A DNA stretch of 18,797 bases from positions 1-18,797 of the forward strand of contig CAKXIK010000048.1 in the NCBI GenBank assembly GCA_934875675.1. Direction: 5' to 3'. Source of the DNA: an uncultured bacterium (GTDB lineage: Bacteria; Bacillota; Clostridia; Oscillospirales; Acutalibacteraceae). The stretch's first letter is position 1, and every line of letters starts with the position of its first letter. Both the position numbers and the translations under genes were made by a program. The notes under the pieces are model-generated. The model was not told the origin of the DNA. It saw only the letters and a list, made by a program, of their open reading frames with translations, and searched no databases. Shown here piece after piece: positions 6,099 through 13,953 of the stretch.

Positions 6099-6347
6099 AT
6101 GAAGCGGATTCTGCTTGGAATAATCCGTTTTTATCAAAAACATATTTCGGCTCACACAAAAGCCTGTTGCCGGTTTTACCCCACCTGTTCGCAATATGCC
6201 TTTGTGGCAATCGACAGGTTTGGTGCAATCCGGGGAGGTTGGATCGCAATTTGCAGGCTGCTGAAATGTCAGCCGTTTCATCCGGGGGGATTTGACCCCG
6301 TGCCGGAAAAATTTTCTTTTATTAAACATAAAGATAAAACACAGTAA
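6099..6347 (+). CDS. yidD: Membrane protein insertion efficiency factor YidD
   Basis: This 82-aa protein has the YidD/DUF37 pattern: an N-terminal KRILLGIIRFYQKHIS amphipathic helix, the conserved CRFYPTCSQYA block at residues 24-34, an invariant glycine-rich RFGAIRGGW, and HPGGFDPVP at 61-69. YidD assists membrane protein insertion, probably at the cytoplasmic membrane face next to YidC. The start ATG 6099 has GGGGAT about 8 nt upstream. It lies between rnpA and yidC, the standard order, with 116 nt before yidC. In the last 13 residues the sequence is not conserved. Confidence 0.93.
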   Translation: MKRILLGIIRFYQKHISAHTKACCRFYPTCSQYAFVAIDRFGAIRGGWIAICRLLKCQPFHPGGFDPVPEKFSFIKHKDKTQ

Positions 6348-6463
6348 CGGCTGAACTTATGTGCTGTTTTTCCGTTATGAAATTTCAATAGGGCGGTTTC
6401 ATCTCGGATTCCGCTTCCTGTTCCAATCATAGAGAACTCTGTATTCGGGAGGAAACCGTTTTT

Positions 6464-7558
6464 ATGGGTATTTTGGATTACCTGGGGAGTTTATTCGGTT
6501 ACATCATTTTCTTCGGTTATAAGATTTCCGGCGTTTATGTGGTGGGTATTTTGCTCTTTACGATTGCGGTGCGTCTTGTGATGCTGCCGTCATCCGTCAA
6601 ACAGCAAAAAACCTCTGCAAAGCAGGCTCGCCTTGCTCCAAAGCTGAAAGAACTGCAGGAGATGTACAAAAACAATCCGCAGAAAATGCAGGAAGAGCAG
6701 CAAAAGCTTTACGCAAGAGAAAACGCAAATCCAATGTCCGGCTGTCTGCCGCTGCTGATTCAGTTCCCGGTTATTATCGGTCTTTACAGCGCCATTACCA
6801 AACCGCTGATGTGCGTGCTGCATATATCGGTGGATAAGGTGAATCAGGCTCTGCAGTTGGTAGGGCTGGACAAAGCAGGTTACGGTCAGCTTGATTTTAT
6901 CAGCCAGTTCGGAACGCTGAGAGAAAAAGTTGTGGCTTCCAATATTTTTAACGGTCAGGAACTTTCTGAGTTGGACGGGCTTGCAAACGGCGCGTTCAAT
7001 TTCTTTGGAATCAACCTGCTGGGAACGCCGAGCTATACACAAATCAGTATTTTGATTTTGATTCCGGTGCTTTGCTTTGTCACCTCGATGGCAATGTCTA
7101 TCATCATGAACAAAACAAATACACAGGCACAAGCCGGCGGCGGATGCATGAAGTGGGGTATGCCGCTTTTCATGTCGCTGTTTTCTACGTTTATCGCATT
7201 CTCGGTGCCGGGCGCTGTGGGTCTTTACTGGATTTTCTCCAACCTTGCATCGATTGTTCAGACAGTGGTCATGAACAAATACTACAACTTGTGGGTAATG
7301 AACGCACAGGATGAGGCTGCACGGTTTGCCCGCCGTGAAAATGAGGAAAATGCCCTGCTTTCCAAGTACAGCGGAATTAATATCCGCAGTGCATATGAAT
7401 CGCTGCGCAAAACAGGCGAAGAGATTGCAGCAGCACAGGAAAGCGCAGAAAGTGTGCAGGAAAACACACAAAAGGCAGCTCCTTACGGCAACGACAAGGT
7501 TATAAAAACAGGGAATGCGGCCCGTGCGGGACAATCCACCAAAAAGAAGAAGAAATAA
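6464..7558 (+). CDS. yidC: Membrane protein insertase YidC/Oxa1 family
   Basis: YidC inserts and folds membrane proteins with or without the Sec translocon. The 364-aa product has a hydrophobic N-terminal segment (residues 7-32), then the IAVRLVMLP region with the conserved arginine Arg37. A cytoplasmic helical hairpin (about 46-92) follows, then NPMSGCLPLLIQFPVIIGLYSAI (89-111). After an extended loop of about 75 residues come hydrophobic segments near 192-213, 232-249 and 250-268, and a charged tail ending in five lysines. No lipobox cysteine is visible, so it seems not to be a lipoprotein-type YidC. GGGAGG lies about 11 nt before the ATG. Its gene context (yidD before, jag after) is canonical. 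Confidence 0.95.
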   Translation: MGILDYLGSLFGYIIFFGYKISGVYVVGILLFTIAVRLVMLPSSVKQQKTSAKQARLAPKLKELQEMYKNNPQKMQEEQQKLYARENANPMSGCLPLLIQFPVIIGLYSAITKPLMCVLHISVDKVNQALQLVGLDKAGYGQLDFISQFGTLREKVVASNIFNGQELSELDGLANGAFNFFGINLLGTPSYTQISILILIPVLCFVTSMAMSIIMNKTNTQAQAGGGCMKWGMPLFMSLFSTFIAFSVPGAVGLYWIFSNLASIVQTVVMNKYYNLWVMNAQDEAARFARRENEENALLSKYSGINIRSAYESLRKTGEEIAAAQESAESVQENTQKAAPYGNDKVIKTGNAARAGQSTKKKKK

Positions 7559-7660
7559 GTACTGATTGGGCATGATGGGCTCAAACAGCAAGGCAAAAGC
7601 GGAATTCCCGGTTTGTTGTGGCTGGGAGATTTCCGGTTCGCAGAATGGGAGGGCATCAAA

Positions 7661-8743
7661 ATGAGAGAAGCAATCGCAATCGGCGATACCGCCGAGATTG
7701 CCCTGGCAAACGCGTGCAAAGAGCTTGGGCTTGAAACACACGAGGTAGAATTTGAAGTCCTGGAATATGGGGAAAAGAAAAAATTCGGTCTTTTTGGCGG
7801 AAAACCATTCCGGGTTCGCGCATTTGTAAAGGATTCTCCTGCTGCAGTAGCAGTGGATTATCTGAAAAAAGTGCTTGCAGGTTTGGGTGCAAATGAAGTT
7901 TCGCTCGCTGTTTCCGAAGAGGAAAACGGTGCAGTCATTACGCTGACCGGAGAAGATGCCGGCATTGTAATCGGCCACCACGGAGAAACACTCGATGCAC
8001 TGCAGTATTTGGTGGGTTTGGTTGCAAATCATGTGCGTGACGAGTATTACCGAATTACGCTGAACACCGGAAATTATCGTGAAAAACGCGAAAAAACATT
8101 GCAGTCGCTTGCTTCCCGTCTGGCACAGAAAGCGCTTGCAACCAATCGTAAATACTCTTTGGAGCCAATGAACCCTTATGAGCGCCGCATTATTCACACT
8201 GCGGTACAGGAAATTGAGGGAGCCACTTCTTGGTCCGAGGGAGCAGATCTTGACCGCCATGTGGTCATCGGTCCGGCATCCGGTCCGGCTGCACGTCCCG
8301 GCCGCGAAGGAAATGAACGCAATGATCGCAGCCGTGCACGGCGTCCCTCCGGAAATCGCGGTAATGACAAACCCCGCCGCGCACATCCGGAAAATAAACC
8401 GGAGCGCTATCAGCATGCAGTTAAATCTGACTCCAGACCCGTCAGCAATGCGCCGGTTCGGTCGGTTGTGCAGGCAAGCGAAATGGATGAGGTGTTATTT
8501 TCCGCTGCAGAGCGTGGAACCACAATGCCAACGATCAGCCAAGTGACACATTCCGAACGCACAGTGCCGGAAACCGTTTCTGCGCCGACCGAAATTTCCG
8601 ACGGGGATCAGCTATTCCGCAATGCACCGGTTAAAGAAGAAATCACACAAGCCGCACCGGCTGCAGGATCAAACTCAAATCAGGCGGATGCTGCAAAAGC
8701 AGAAAAAGTTCCTCTGTATGGTCGTATTGAAGTCAAAAAATAA
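7661..8743 (+). CDS. jag: RNA-binding protein Jag/KhpB (Jag-N, KH, R3H domains)
   Basis: The 360-aa product starts with a Jag-N domain (residues 1-52, ending GEKKKFGLFGGKPFRVRAF). A KH domain with the GHHG loop lies at 105-108, and an R3H domain at about 145-204 in which NPYERRIIH places Arg175 and His179 in the R-xxx-H spacing. KhpB-type proteins bind RNA and affect cell elongation and division in Firmicutes. From about residue 205 the chain is a long, low-complexity, Arg/Pro/Asn-rich and probably disordered tail of about 155 residues that ends PLYGRIEVKK. Such tails vary widely between species. The start ATG 7661 has GGGAGGG about 8 nt upstream; the upstream in-frame 16 codons lack support. 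A terminator follows at 8817. Confidence 0.94.
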   Translation: MREAIAIGDTAEIALANACKELGLETHEVEFEVLEYGEKKKFGLFGGKPFRVRAFVKDSPAAVAVDYLKKVLAGLGANEVSLAVSEEENGAVITLTGEDAGIVIGHHGETLDALQYLVGLVANHVRDEYYRITLNTGNYREKREKTLQSLASRLAQKALATNRKYSLEPMNPYERRIIHTAVQEIEGATSWSEGADLDRHVVIGPASGPAARPGREGNERNDRSRARRPSGNRGNDKPRRAHPENKPERYQHAVKSDSRPVSNAPVRSVVQASEMDEVLFSAAERGTTMPTISQVTHSERTVPETVSAPTEISDGDQLFRNAPVKEEITQAAPAAGSNSNQADAAKAEKVPLYGRIEVKK

Positions 8744-8816
8744 AGCAACTGAATTACATAAAGGAGTACGTCTGAATGCTCCAAGGTTACTCAGAATGTT
8801 TTAATTTTTAAAATTT

Positions 8817-8847
8817 GCCGTAGGATTTTAATTTCTGCGGCTTTTTT
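8817..8847 (+). terminator. Terminator after jag
   Basis: GCCGTAG (8817-8823) pairs with CTGCGGC (8835-8841), including one G-U pair, around an 11-nt loop, and is followed by TTTTTT. It would end the rpmH-to-jag transcript 74 nt after the jag stop. Confidence 0.7.
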
Positions 8848-9008
8848 CATCACAAAAACGGTCACATGAAGAGCGATCCATATTCAGGTCAATTGGTCGT
8901 TAATAGGGATTAGGTTTTAACCGCAGAATATTTTTGCTGTTTTATGAGCAATTCATGGTATCATACTTTCATTAGATTTTTAATAGGTGAACAAATAATC
9001 TGTATAGC

Positions 9009-9050
9009 AATATCGCCCTGCTGACCGTCAAATCAGCAGGGCGATATTTT
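9009..9050 (+). terminator. Strong hairpin with T-tract, transcript unknown
   Basis: A perfect 16-bp stem runs from AATATCGCCCTGCTGA (9009-9024) to its complement at 9033-9048 around an 8-nt loop, ending in four T residues. No gene lies between it and the jag terminator 160 nt earlier. It is either a back-up terminator, the end of a small RNA, or both. A weak promoter-like pair, TTGCTG (8934-8939), 19 nt, TATCAT (8959-8964), precedes it. Confidence 0.6.
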
Positions 9051-9118
9051 TAGATATGAATCATTCAGCCGACGTGTCGAAAAAAGGGTGAGAAAAAATA
9101 ACAGAAGAAATTCATATG

Positions 9119-9148
9119 TTACCATTTTGTGACCTGTTAGATTATAAT
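9119..9148 (+). promoter_or_regulatory. Possible promoter of the surface protein gene
   Basis: TTACCA (9119-9124), 18 nt, TATAAT (9143-9148). The -10 is perfect and the -35 matches four of six positions. It gives a leader of about 55 nt to the ATG at 9211. Confidence 0.4.
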
Positions 9149-9210
9149 AACTATAGAATTATTTGGAATGCTAAGTTCATACCTTAAAAATATTGGAAAG
9201 AAGGATTAAA

Positions 9211-10992
9211 ATGATTCAGGGGTGTAAGAAAGTATTTGCAATGGTAATGTCGGTGTGTCTTTTGGTGGCAGCAATGGGGACAACCGCTTTTGCAGAGAAT
9301 CCGCAAAATGCAGCAAAAATCGGAAGTCAGGAATATGCAACTTTGGATGAGGCTATTCTGGCGGCAAATGAAGGAGAAACAATTGATTTGCTGACAGACT
9401 GCACGACGAGTGGAATTAATCTGACCAAGAACCTGATCATTAAAGGCAGTGAGAAAAAAGAGACGATTACCTTCACACAGTGCGGAATTGCAATGTGGAA
9501 GAAATCCCTTACTTTTGAAAACTGCAATGTTGTAATGAATGAGATTGGTTCCACACCATATACGGCAGAATGGAATTGGATGACAATTTGTTCTAATGGA
9601 AATTCGGTTTTAAATTTAATAAATTCTACCATGACGCTGGATGGAAAAGGATTTGACAAACACGCCATTTACTTTGGTGCCAATGATGTACTCAATTTAA
9701 CGGATTCTACGCTGGCAATTAAAAATTATAAGCAGGATGCATTGGAGTGGAACGGCGGCAACGGCGGATATAATGTCAATCTTACGAATTCAAAATTCAT
9801 TTCCGATACAAACCGTTCCGGATTTACGGGAACCTTTATTGCAAAGATTGCAAATAGTCAGGTTGATGTAATCAATAGCCTTGGCAACGGTTCAAACGGA
9901 TCACATTTTGAAATTGCGGATTCTACCGTAAACTTTAATCATAATACAGGGCATGGTCTCTCTGCGGGAAATCTGACTATTCATCATTCGGTGGTTAATG
10001 CAAATGGTAATGGTGCAAATGGAATCCATGTCACCGGTAAGCTGGATATTGATAATCAGGCAACCGTGACAATTGAAAATAATGATTGCTCGATCAGCAG
10101 CAAATGGACCATTCCGGGCGCACTTTTTATTGCGGGTGAAGCAAAGATTGCAAACAGTACCGTTACGATTCAAAATAATAAAGGTTCGGGTATTTATCAA
10201 AAATCAGGATTTTTAGAGGTTGAATCCAGCGCAAAACTGACAATTGTCAAAAACACGGCAGTGAAACTTGGCTTTGGCGGCGGAATTTATGTAAATGGTA
10301 CGATGGTTTTGGCAGATAATGTTGTGCTGTACAACAATCATGCTGCAACGGCAGGCGATGATATTTATAATTTATGCGAACTGGTTTTTGGTGACGTTGG
10401 TTCGGATTGGGCACTGGACGGCGAACCGGATTGTGAACATGCCATTGACGGTTGGTACGACGACGCGGAGGATGCGCGCTGGAACGCCCATGCAGAAAAA
10501 GACGACGATCTGCATATTGTACGATTCTCTGTGGAAGGCGATGCGATGGCATCTGCCTTGAAAGCTGCTCATGGTTTGATCACGTATACCGTTACGGTCA
10601 ATTATCTTGATAAAGCAACCGGAGAAAAAATCGGGGATAGCTTTATTACAGAAAAAGCGCGTGAAAATACAGTATATGACGTGACGGAGCGCAATAAGAT
10701 TGCGTTTGAGGGATACGACTATGACTCAACCTCCGGTGATCTGCTGACCGGAACGCTGGATGGTAATAAAGTAATTAACGTTTATTATGTTGAGACGGAG
10801 ATTATTGAGGATTCTTCTGCACCGCTTGTTGGACCGAGCAGCACCGTTTCGGAAAAAACTATTCCGGATAATGAACTTCCGGCAACCGGCGGAAAAACCA
10901 TGATCCCGGTAGCAGGAGGGTTGATGATTGTTTCGATGATCGGCGTTTGCATTTTCCTGACAAAAAAACGCCAAAACAACGAGACTATGTAA
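9211..10992 (+). CDS. LPATG cell-wall-anchored surface protein with beta-helix repeats and MucBP-like domain
   Basis: The 593-aa product has a signal peptide (residues 1-28: KK, hydrophobic core, TAFA cleavage site). A YATLDEAILAANEGETIDLLTD opening common in Gram-positive surface proteins follows. Then come repeated short strands (NLINSTMTL, NLTDSTLAI, NLTNSKFI, KIANSQVDV, EIADSTVNF, KIANSTVTI) between about 95 and 370, typical of a right-handed parallel beta-helix. A CEHAIDGWYDDAEDARWNA segment (408-426) leads to a MucBP-like domain at about 457-528. The C-terminus is a sortase signal: LPATG at 556-560, a hydrophobic span 564-583, then KKRQ. It should be covalently attached to peptidoglycan and may bind glycans or host/plant polymers; the ligand is unknown. 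No catalytic residues were identified. GAAGGA precedes ATG 9211. No sortase gene is in the window. The gene has its own terminator and is likely monocistronic. Confidence 0.88.
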   Translation: MIQGCKKVFAMVMSVCLLVAAMGTTAFAENPQNAAKIGSQEYATLDEAILAANEGETIDLLTDCTTSGINLTKNLIIKGSEKKETITFTQCGIAMWKKSLTFENCNVVMNEIGSTPYTAEWNWMTICSNGNSVLNLINSTMTLDGKGFDKHAIYFGANDVLNLTDSTLAIKNYKQDALEWNGGNGGYNVNLTNSKFISDTNRSGFTGTFIAKIANSQVDVINSLGNGSNGSHFEIADSTVNFNHNTGHGLSAGNLTIHHSVVNANGNGANGIHVTGKLDIDNQATVTIENNDCSISSKWTIPGALFIAGEAKIANSTVTIQNNKGSGIYQKSGFLEVESSAKLTIVKNTAVKLGFGGGIYVNGTMVLADNVVLYNNHAATAGDDIYNLCELVFGDVGSDWALDGEPDCEHAIDGWYDDAEDARWNAHAEKDDDLHIVRFSVEGDAMASALKAAHGLITYTVTVNYLDKATGEKIGDSFITEKARENTVYDVTERNKIAFEGYDYDSTSGDLLTGTLDGNKVINVYYVETEIIEDSSAPLVGPSSTVSEKTIPDNELPATGGKTMIPVAGGLMIVSMIGVCIFLTKKRQNNETM

Positions 10993-11013
10993 TAAAATAT
11001 TGATTTCGATTTG

Positions 11014-11041
11014 CAGCCTGTCGTTTTGACAGGCTGTTTTT
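11014..11041 (+). terminator. Terminator after the surface protein gene
   Basis: CAGCCTGTC (11014-11022) pairs perfectly with GACAGGCTG (11028-11036) around a 5-nt GTTTT loop, then TTTTT. It lies 21 nt after the stop and separates this gene from the ATP-grasp gene. Confidence 0.9.
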
Positions 11042-11094
11042 ATTCGAATTTATCATAAAAACTTTAGATTCCATGCGGATCTTCGAATTTCCGC

Positions 11095-11123
11095 TTGCCT
11101 AATGTGCCAATAATCAGTATAAT
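11095..11123 (+). promoter_or_regulatory. Promoter of the ATP-grasp gene and probably the downstream genes
   Basis: TTGCCT (11095-11100), a 17-nt spacer and a perfect TATAAT (11118-11123). Transcription would start near 11130, leaving a leader of about 140 nt before the GTG start at 11270. No terminator is visible from here to the end of mnmE, so it may feed the whole group. Confidence 0.65.
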
Positions 11124-11269
11124 AAATTTGGCTGTAATACGAAAGAAAATCTGTCAAACAAATGCGCGCTGCAGTTCCGGACGGAATAAAGGCTTTTGTG
11201 CATTTGTTTTGTGTTGTTTGTTCGCGAAAAGGGTATTCGGCTGTAAACAAAATTAAAGGAGCGATCTGC

Positions 11270-12280
11270 GTGGGAAAATTCGTTTATATGGTAAAACGCA
11301 TTGTGGGGCTCGATTATAAAAGTTTGTTTGAGATGGTTGGGCTTCTGCACAAAAAAACAGGCAAAAGCCGCATCTGGCTCTTTTTTGATATGATTCATTG
11401 CGGACTGAAATACGGATGCGGTTATACCGATTACCGTCTTTTTGAGTTTTACCGTCTGAATGCACTGCAAAGATCAACCTTTTTAACGCGTGCAAAAAAT
11501 AATCAAATTGTAAAGACGTATAATCAAAAGGACTATATTCATATTCTGGAAAACAAGGTGGACTTTAATCAATATTTTAATCAGTATCTTGGCCGCAAGT
11601 GGATTGATATGCGGTCGGCCTCCCGCGAGCAGTTTGCCGGTTTTGCTGAAGGACTTGATTTTGTGATGGCAAAGCCGCTCGATTTGACGGGCGGACACGG
11701 AATTGAAAAGTTGAAGATTGCCGATTTTGCATCCGTGGATGCAATGTATGATTATCTCAAGGAGCACAATTTCGGTCTTTGTGAACAGTATATTGTGCAG
11801 CATCCGGAAATGGCGGCATTTAATCCGTACTCGGTAAATACGTTCCGCATCTGTACCATTCTTACCAACGGCGAGCCGCATGTGCTTTACTTCTATGTTC
11901 GCATGGGCAATGGCGAAAAGGTTGTCGATAATCTGCATTCCGGCGGGTTAACATGTCCGGTAGATTGGGAAACCGGAAAAATTAAGTATCAGGGATATGC
12001 ACTGTTCGATAAATATTATGATGTTCATCCCAATACGGGACATCCGTTGGTTGGAGCACAGCTTCCGTTCTGGAAAGAAGCGATTGATATGTGCTTTGAA
12101 GCTGCCAAGTCGCTTCCTCAAGTGGCTTATGTTGGCTGGGATGTGGGTATTACCGAAAACGGACCGGTGCTGATTGAAGGAAATCCATTCCCGGGGCACG
12201 ATCTGCTTCAAATGCCGCCACACGCACCCGAGGGAATTGGCGTTTTGCCGCATTTCCGCAAGTATATCCCAAACATCTGA
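11270..12280 (+). CDS. Sugar-transfer-associated ATP-grasp protein
   Basis: The 336-aa product matches the ATP-grasp family often called sugar-transfer-associated (ATPgrasp_ST). Visible elements are the nucleotide-binding lysine in FVMAKPLDLTGGHGI (Lys135, Gly141-Gly142), an adenine-loop-like CEQYIVQHP (171-179), NTFRICTILTNGEPHVLYFYVRMG (190-213), and the metal/phosphate end YVGWDVGITENGPVLIEGNPFPGHD (287-311), where Asp291, Glu303 and Asn305 are the likely magnesium ligands. ATP-grasp enzymes ligate a carboxylate to an amine or thiol through an acyl phosphate; members of this group occur in exopolysaccharide gene clusters, but the substrate is not known to me. The start is GTG 11270, with AAAGGAG 8 nt upstream; the longer open frame to 11162 lacks an RBS. 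No glycosyltransferases are nearby, so it is an isolated member. Confidence 0.82.
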   Translation: MGKFVYMVKRIVGLDYKSLFEMVGLLHKKTGKSRIWLFFDMIHCGLKYGCGYTDYRLFEFYRLNALQRSTFLTRAKNNQIVKTYNQKDYIHILENKVDFNQYFNQYLGRKWIDMRSASREQFAGFAEGLDFVMAKPLDLTGGHGIEKLKIADFASVDAMYDYLKEHNFGLCEQYIVQHPEMAAFNPYSVNTFRICTILTNGEPHVLYFYVRMGNGEKVVDNLHSGGLTCPVDWETGKIKYQGYALFDKYYDVHPNTGHPLVGAQLPFWKEAIDMCFEAAKSLPQVAYVGWDVGITENGPVLIEGNPFPGHDLLQMPPHAPEGIGVLPHFRKYIPNI

Positions 12281-12350
12281 TTGTCTTTACCGTTAATTTC
12301 TCTTGAAGCGTTAATTAAATTTTGTGGCCGGAACCGGAAGGAGGGGGACA

Positions 12351-13931
12351 ATGAAGCGGTTTACTTGCTGGATGCTTTGCATTTTAATGTGTTTTTCATT
12401 TGCCGCGTGCGGAAAAAAAGAAGATACGCCGGAAAATAAGCTGTTTTATTGTTATCTTTCTGCTGAACCGGTTAGTCTTGACCCGCAGGTTGCAACGGAC
12501 GATTCGGCACAAATGGTTTTGGAAAATTTGTTTGAAGGACTGATCCGTCTGAATGATGATGGACTTGCCGAACCGGGTGTGGCGGAGAGTTGGAGTTCAA
12601 ATGAAGATTCCACCGTGTTCACCTTTCAGCTGCGCAAGGATGCAAAATGGAGTGACGGAACGCCGGTGACTGCCGATGATTTTGTGTTCGGAATGCAGCG
12701 GGCAATTGATCCGCAAACAAGGTCCAGCGGAGCGGCGCAGCTTTATTGCATTAAAAATGCCCAGGCAATTCAGGCTGGAACGATGGAAAAAGAACAACTT
12801 GGAGTTGAAGCTGTTAACAATTATACACTTCGGATTAATTTAGAGTACTCCTATGATGATTTTCCCTCACAAACTGCACGATCCGTCTTTTTTCCATGCA
12901 ACCGGAAGTTTTTTGAATCCACCGGCGGAAAGTATGGAATGGAAGCGGCGCAGGTAATTTCAAACGGTGCATTTGCATTGCGAAAAAAAAGCGGATGGGT
13001 TCATGACAACTATATCCGGTTAATTCAAAATGAGTTTTATGAGGGGGAACATCAAGCAGTTCCGTCCGGTGTGATGTTTTCTATCAAGCAGATTACGGAT
13101 CCGCTTGCAGCGTTGGATGAAAAACTGGCTGATGTGATTGCTATTTCAGAGGATGACGTGCAGCTGGCGGAGGACAACGGACTTTTGGTGCAACAGTTTA
13201 CGGATACCACCTGGGGTTTGTGCTTTAATACGGCAGATGCGGTGTTTTCCAATGAATCTGCACGGCGAGCCCTGGTGCTTTCCCTTTCTCGGAACGCAAT
13301 TTCGGCAGCGGTGCCAAAAAACTGTTCCTATGCGGATAATATTATTCCGCCGGAAACAAGCTATATGGGAAAGACCTATCGTTCTTCCGCCGGAAACTGC
13401 ACATTGCCGCAGACGGATCTTGCGGCGGCGCGACAGGCCCTTTCTCAGGCGCTGATCGATCTGGATAAAACAAAATTCCCCCCCATTACGGTTCTTTGTA
13501 CCGATGATGAAGAAACGAAGATTGCAGTCAATGCAATGCTGGGAGAATGGCGCAGTGCGTTGGGGTATTATTTTAACCTGGAGGCGGTTCCACAGGATAC
13601 AATGGAAAAACGTGTTGCTGCAGGGGAGTATCAATTGGCGCTTCTTCCTGTTCGCGCGAATGAAGATGGACCCAAAAGCTTTCTTTCTGCAGTGTGCACC
13701 CTTGCACAGTATCGTTCGGCAGAATATCAGGCTTTACAGCCGCGGCTATACTCGGATACAATTGCTGCTGCCAAAGAGGCGGAAACCATGCTGTTAAACG
13801 AATGCGTGTTTTACCCATTGTATTATCAAAGCAGATATTACGCAGTGGCGAAAACCGTGACGAATTTAGTGATTCATACGTTTGGAGGAACCATTGATTT
13901 TAATGCAGCAGGAAAATTAGAGACCTCCTGA
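12351..13931 (+). CDS. Family-5 (OppA-like) extracellular substrate-binding lipoprotein, orphan
   Basis: The 526-aa product begins with a lipoprotein signal, MKRFTCWMLCILMCFSFAAC, making Cys20 the likely lipidated residue. The body shows the classic SBP_bac_5 signature: LSAEPVSLDPQVATDDSAQMVLENLFEGLIR soon after the Cys, then AESWSSNEDSTVFTFQLRKDAKWSDGTPVTADDFVFGMQRAIDP. It should sit on the outer face of the membrane and capture oligopeptides or similar ligands for an ABC importer. No permease or ATPase gene is in the window, so it either serves a transporter encoded elsewhere or has another role. GGAAGGAGGGGG 5-10 nt before ATG 12351 is a very strong ribosome binding site. It lies 70 nt after the ATP-grasp gene and 22 nt before the acyltransferase gene, consistent with one transcript. 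Confidence 0.9.
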   Translation: MKRFTCWMLCILMCFSFAACGKKEDTPENKLFYCYLSAEPVSLDPQVATDDSAQMVLENLFEGLIRLNDDGLAEPGVAESWSSNEDSTVFTFQLRKDAKWSDGTPVTADDFVFGMQRAIDPQTRSSGAAQLYCIKNAQAIQAGTMEKEQLGVEAVNNYTLRINLEYSYDDFPSQTARSVFFPCNRKFFESTGGKYGMEAAQVISNGAFALRKKSGWVHDNYIRLIQNEFYEGEHQAVPSGVMFSIKQITDPLAALDEKLADVIAISEDDVQLAEDNGLLVQQFTDTTWGLCFNTADAVFSNESARRALVLSLSRNAISAAVPKNCSYADNIIPPETSYMGKTYRSSAGNCTLPQTDLAAARQALSQALIDLDKTKFPPITVLCTDDEETKIAVNAMLGEWRSALGYYFNLEAVPQDTMEKRVAAGEYQLALLPVRANEDGPKSFLSAVCTLAQYRSAEYQALQPRLYSDTIAAAKEAETMLLNECVFYPLYYQSRYYAVAKTVTNLVIHTFGGTIDFNAAGKLETS

Positions 13932-13953
13932 TTGTTGTGAAAGGAAGCATTCC

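Larger units (their letters stand above)
8744..9210. other. 467-nt intergenic region between jag and the surface protein gene
   Basis: It contains the jag terminator, an orphan 16-bp perfect hairpin at 9009-9050, a possible 11-codon reading frame with a good ribosome binding site at 8776-8811, and a weak promoter before the next gene. No larger gene or known structured RNA was recognised. It marks the left boundary of the accessory block. Confidence 0.6.

Noticed and set aside
6590..8416. Long minus-strand open frame (about 600 codons) opposite yidC and jag
   Set aside because: It is antisense to two certain genes, rich in Cys/His/Phe as mirror frames of this codon usage tend to be, and matches no family; it is a shadow.
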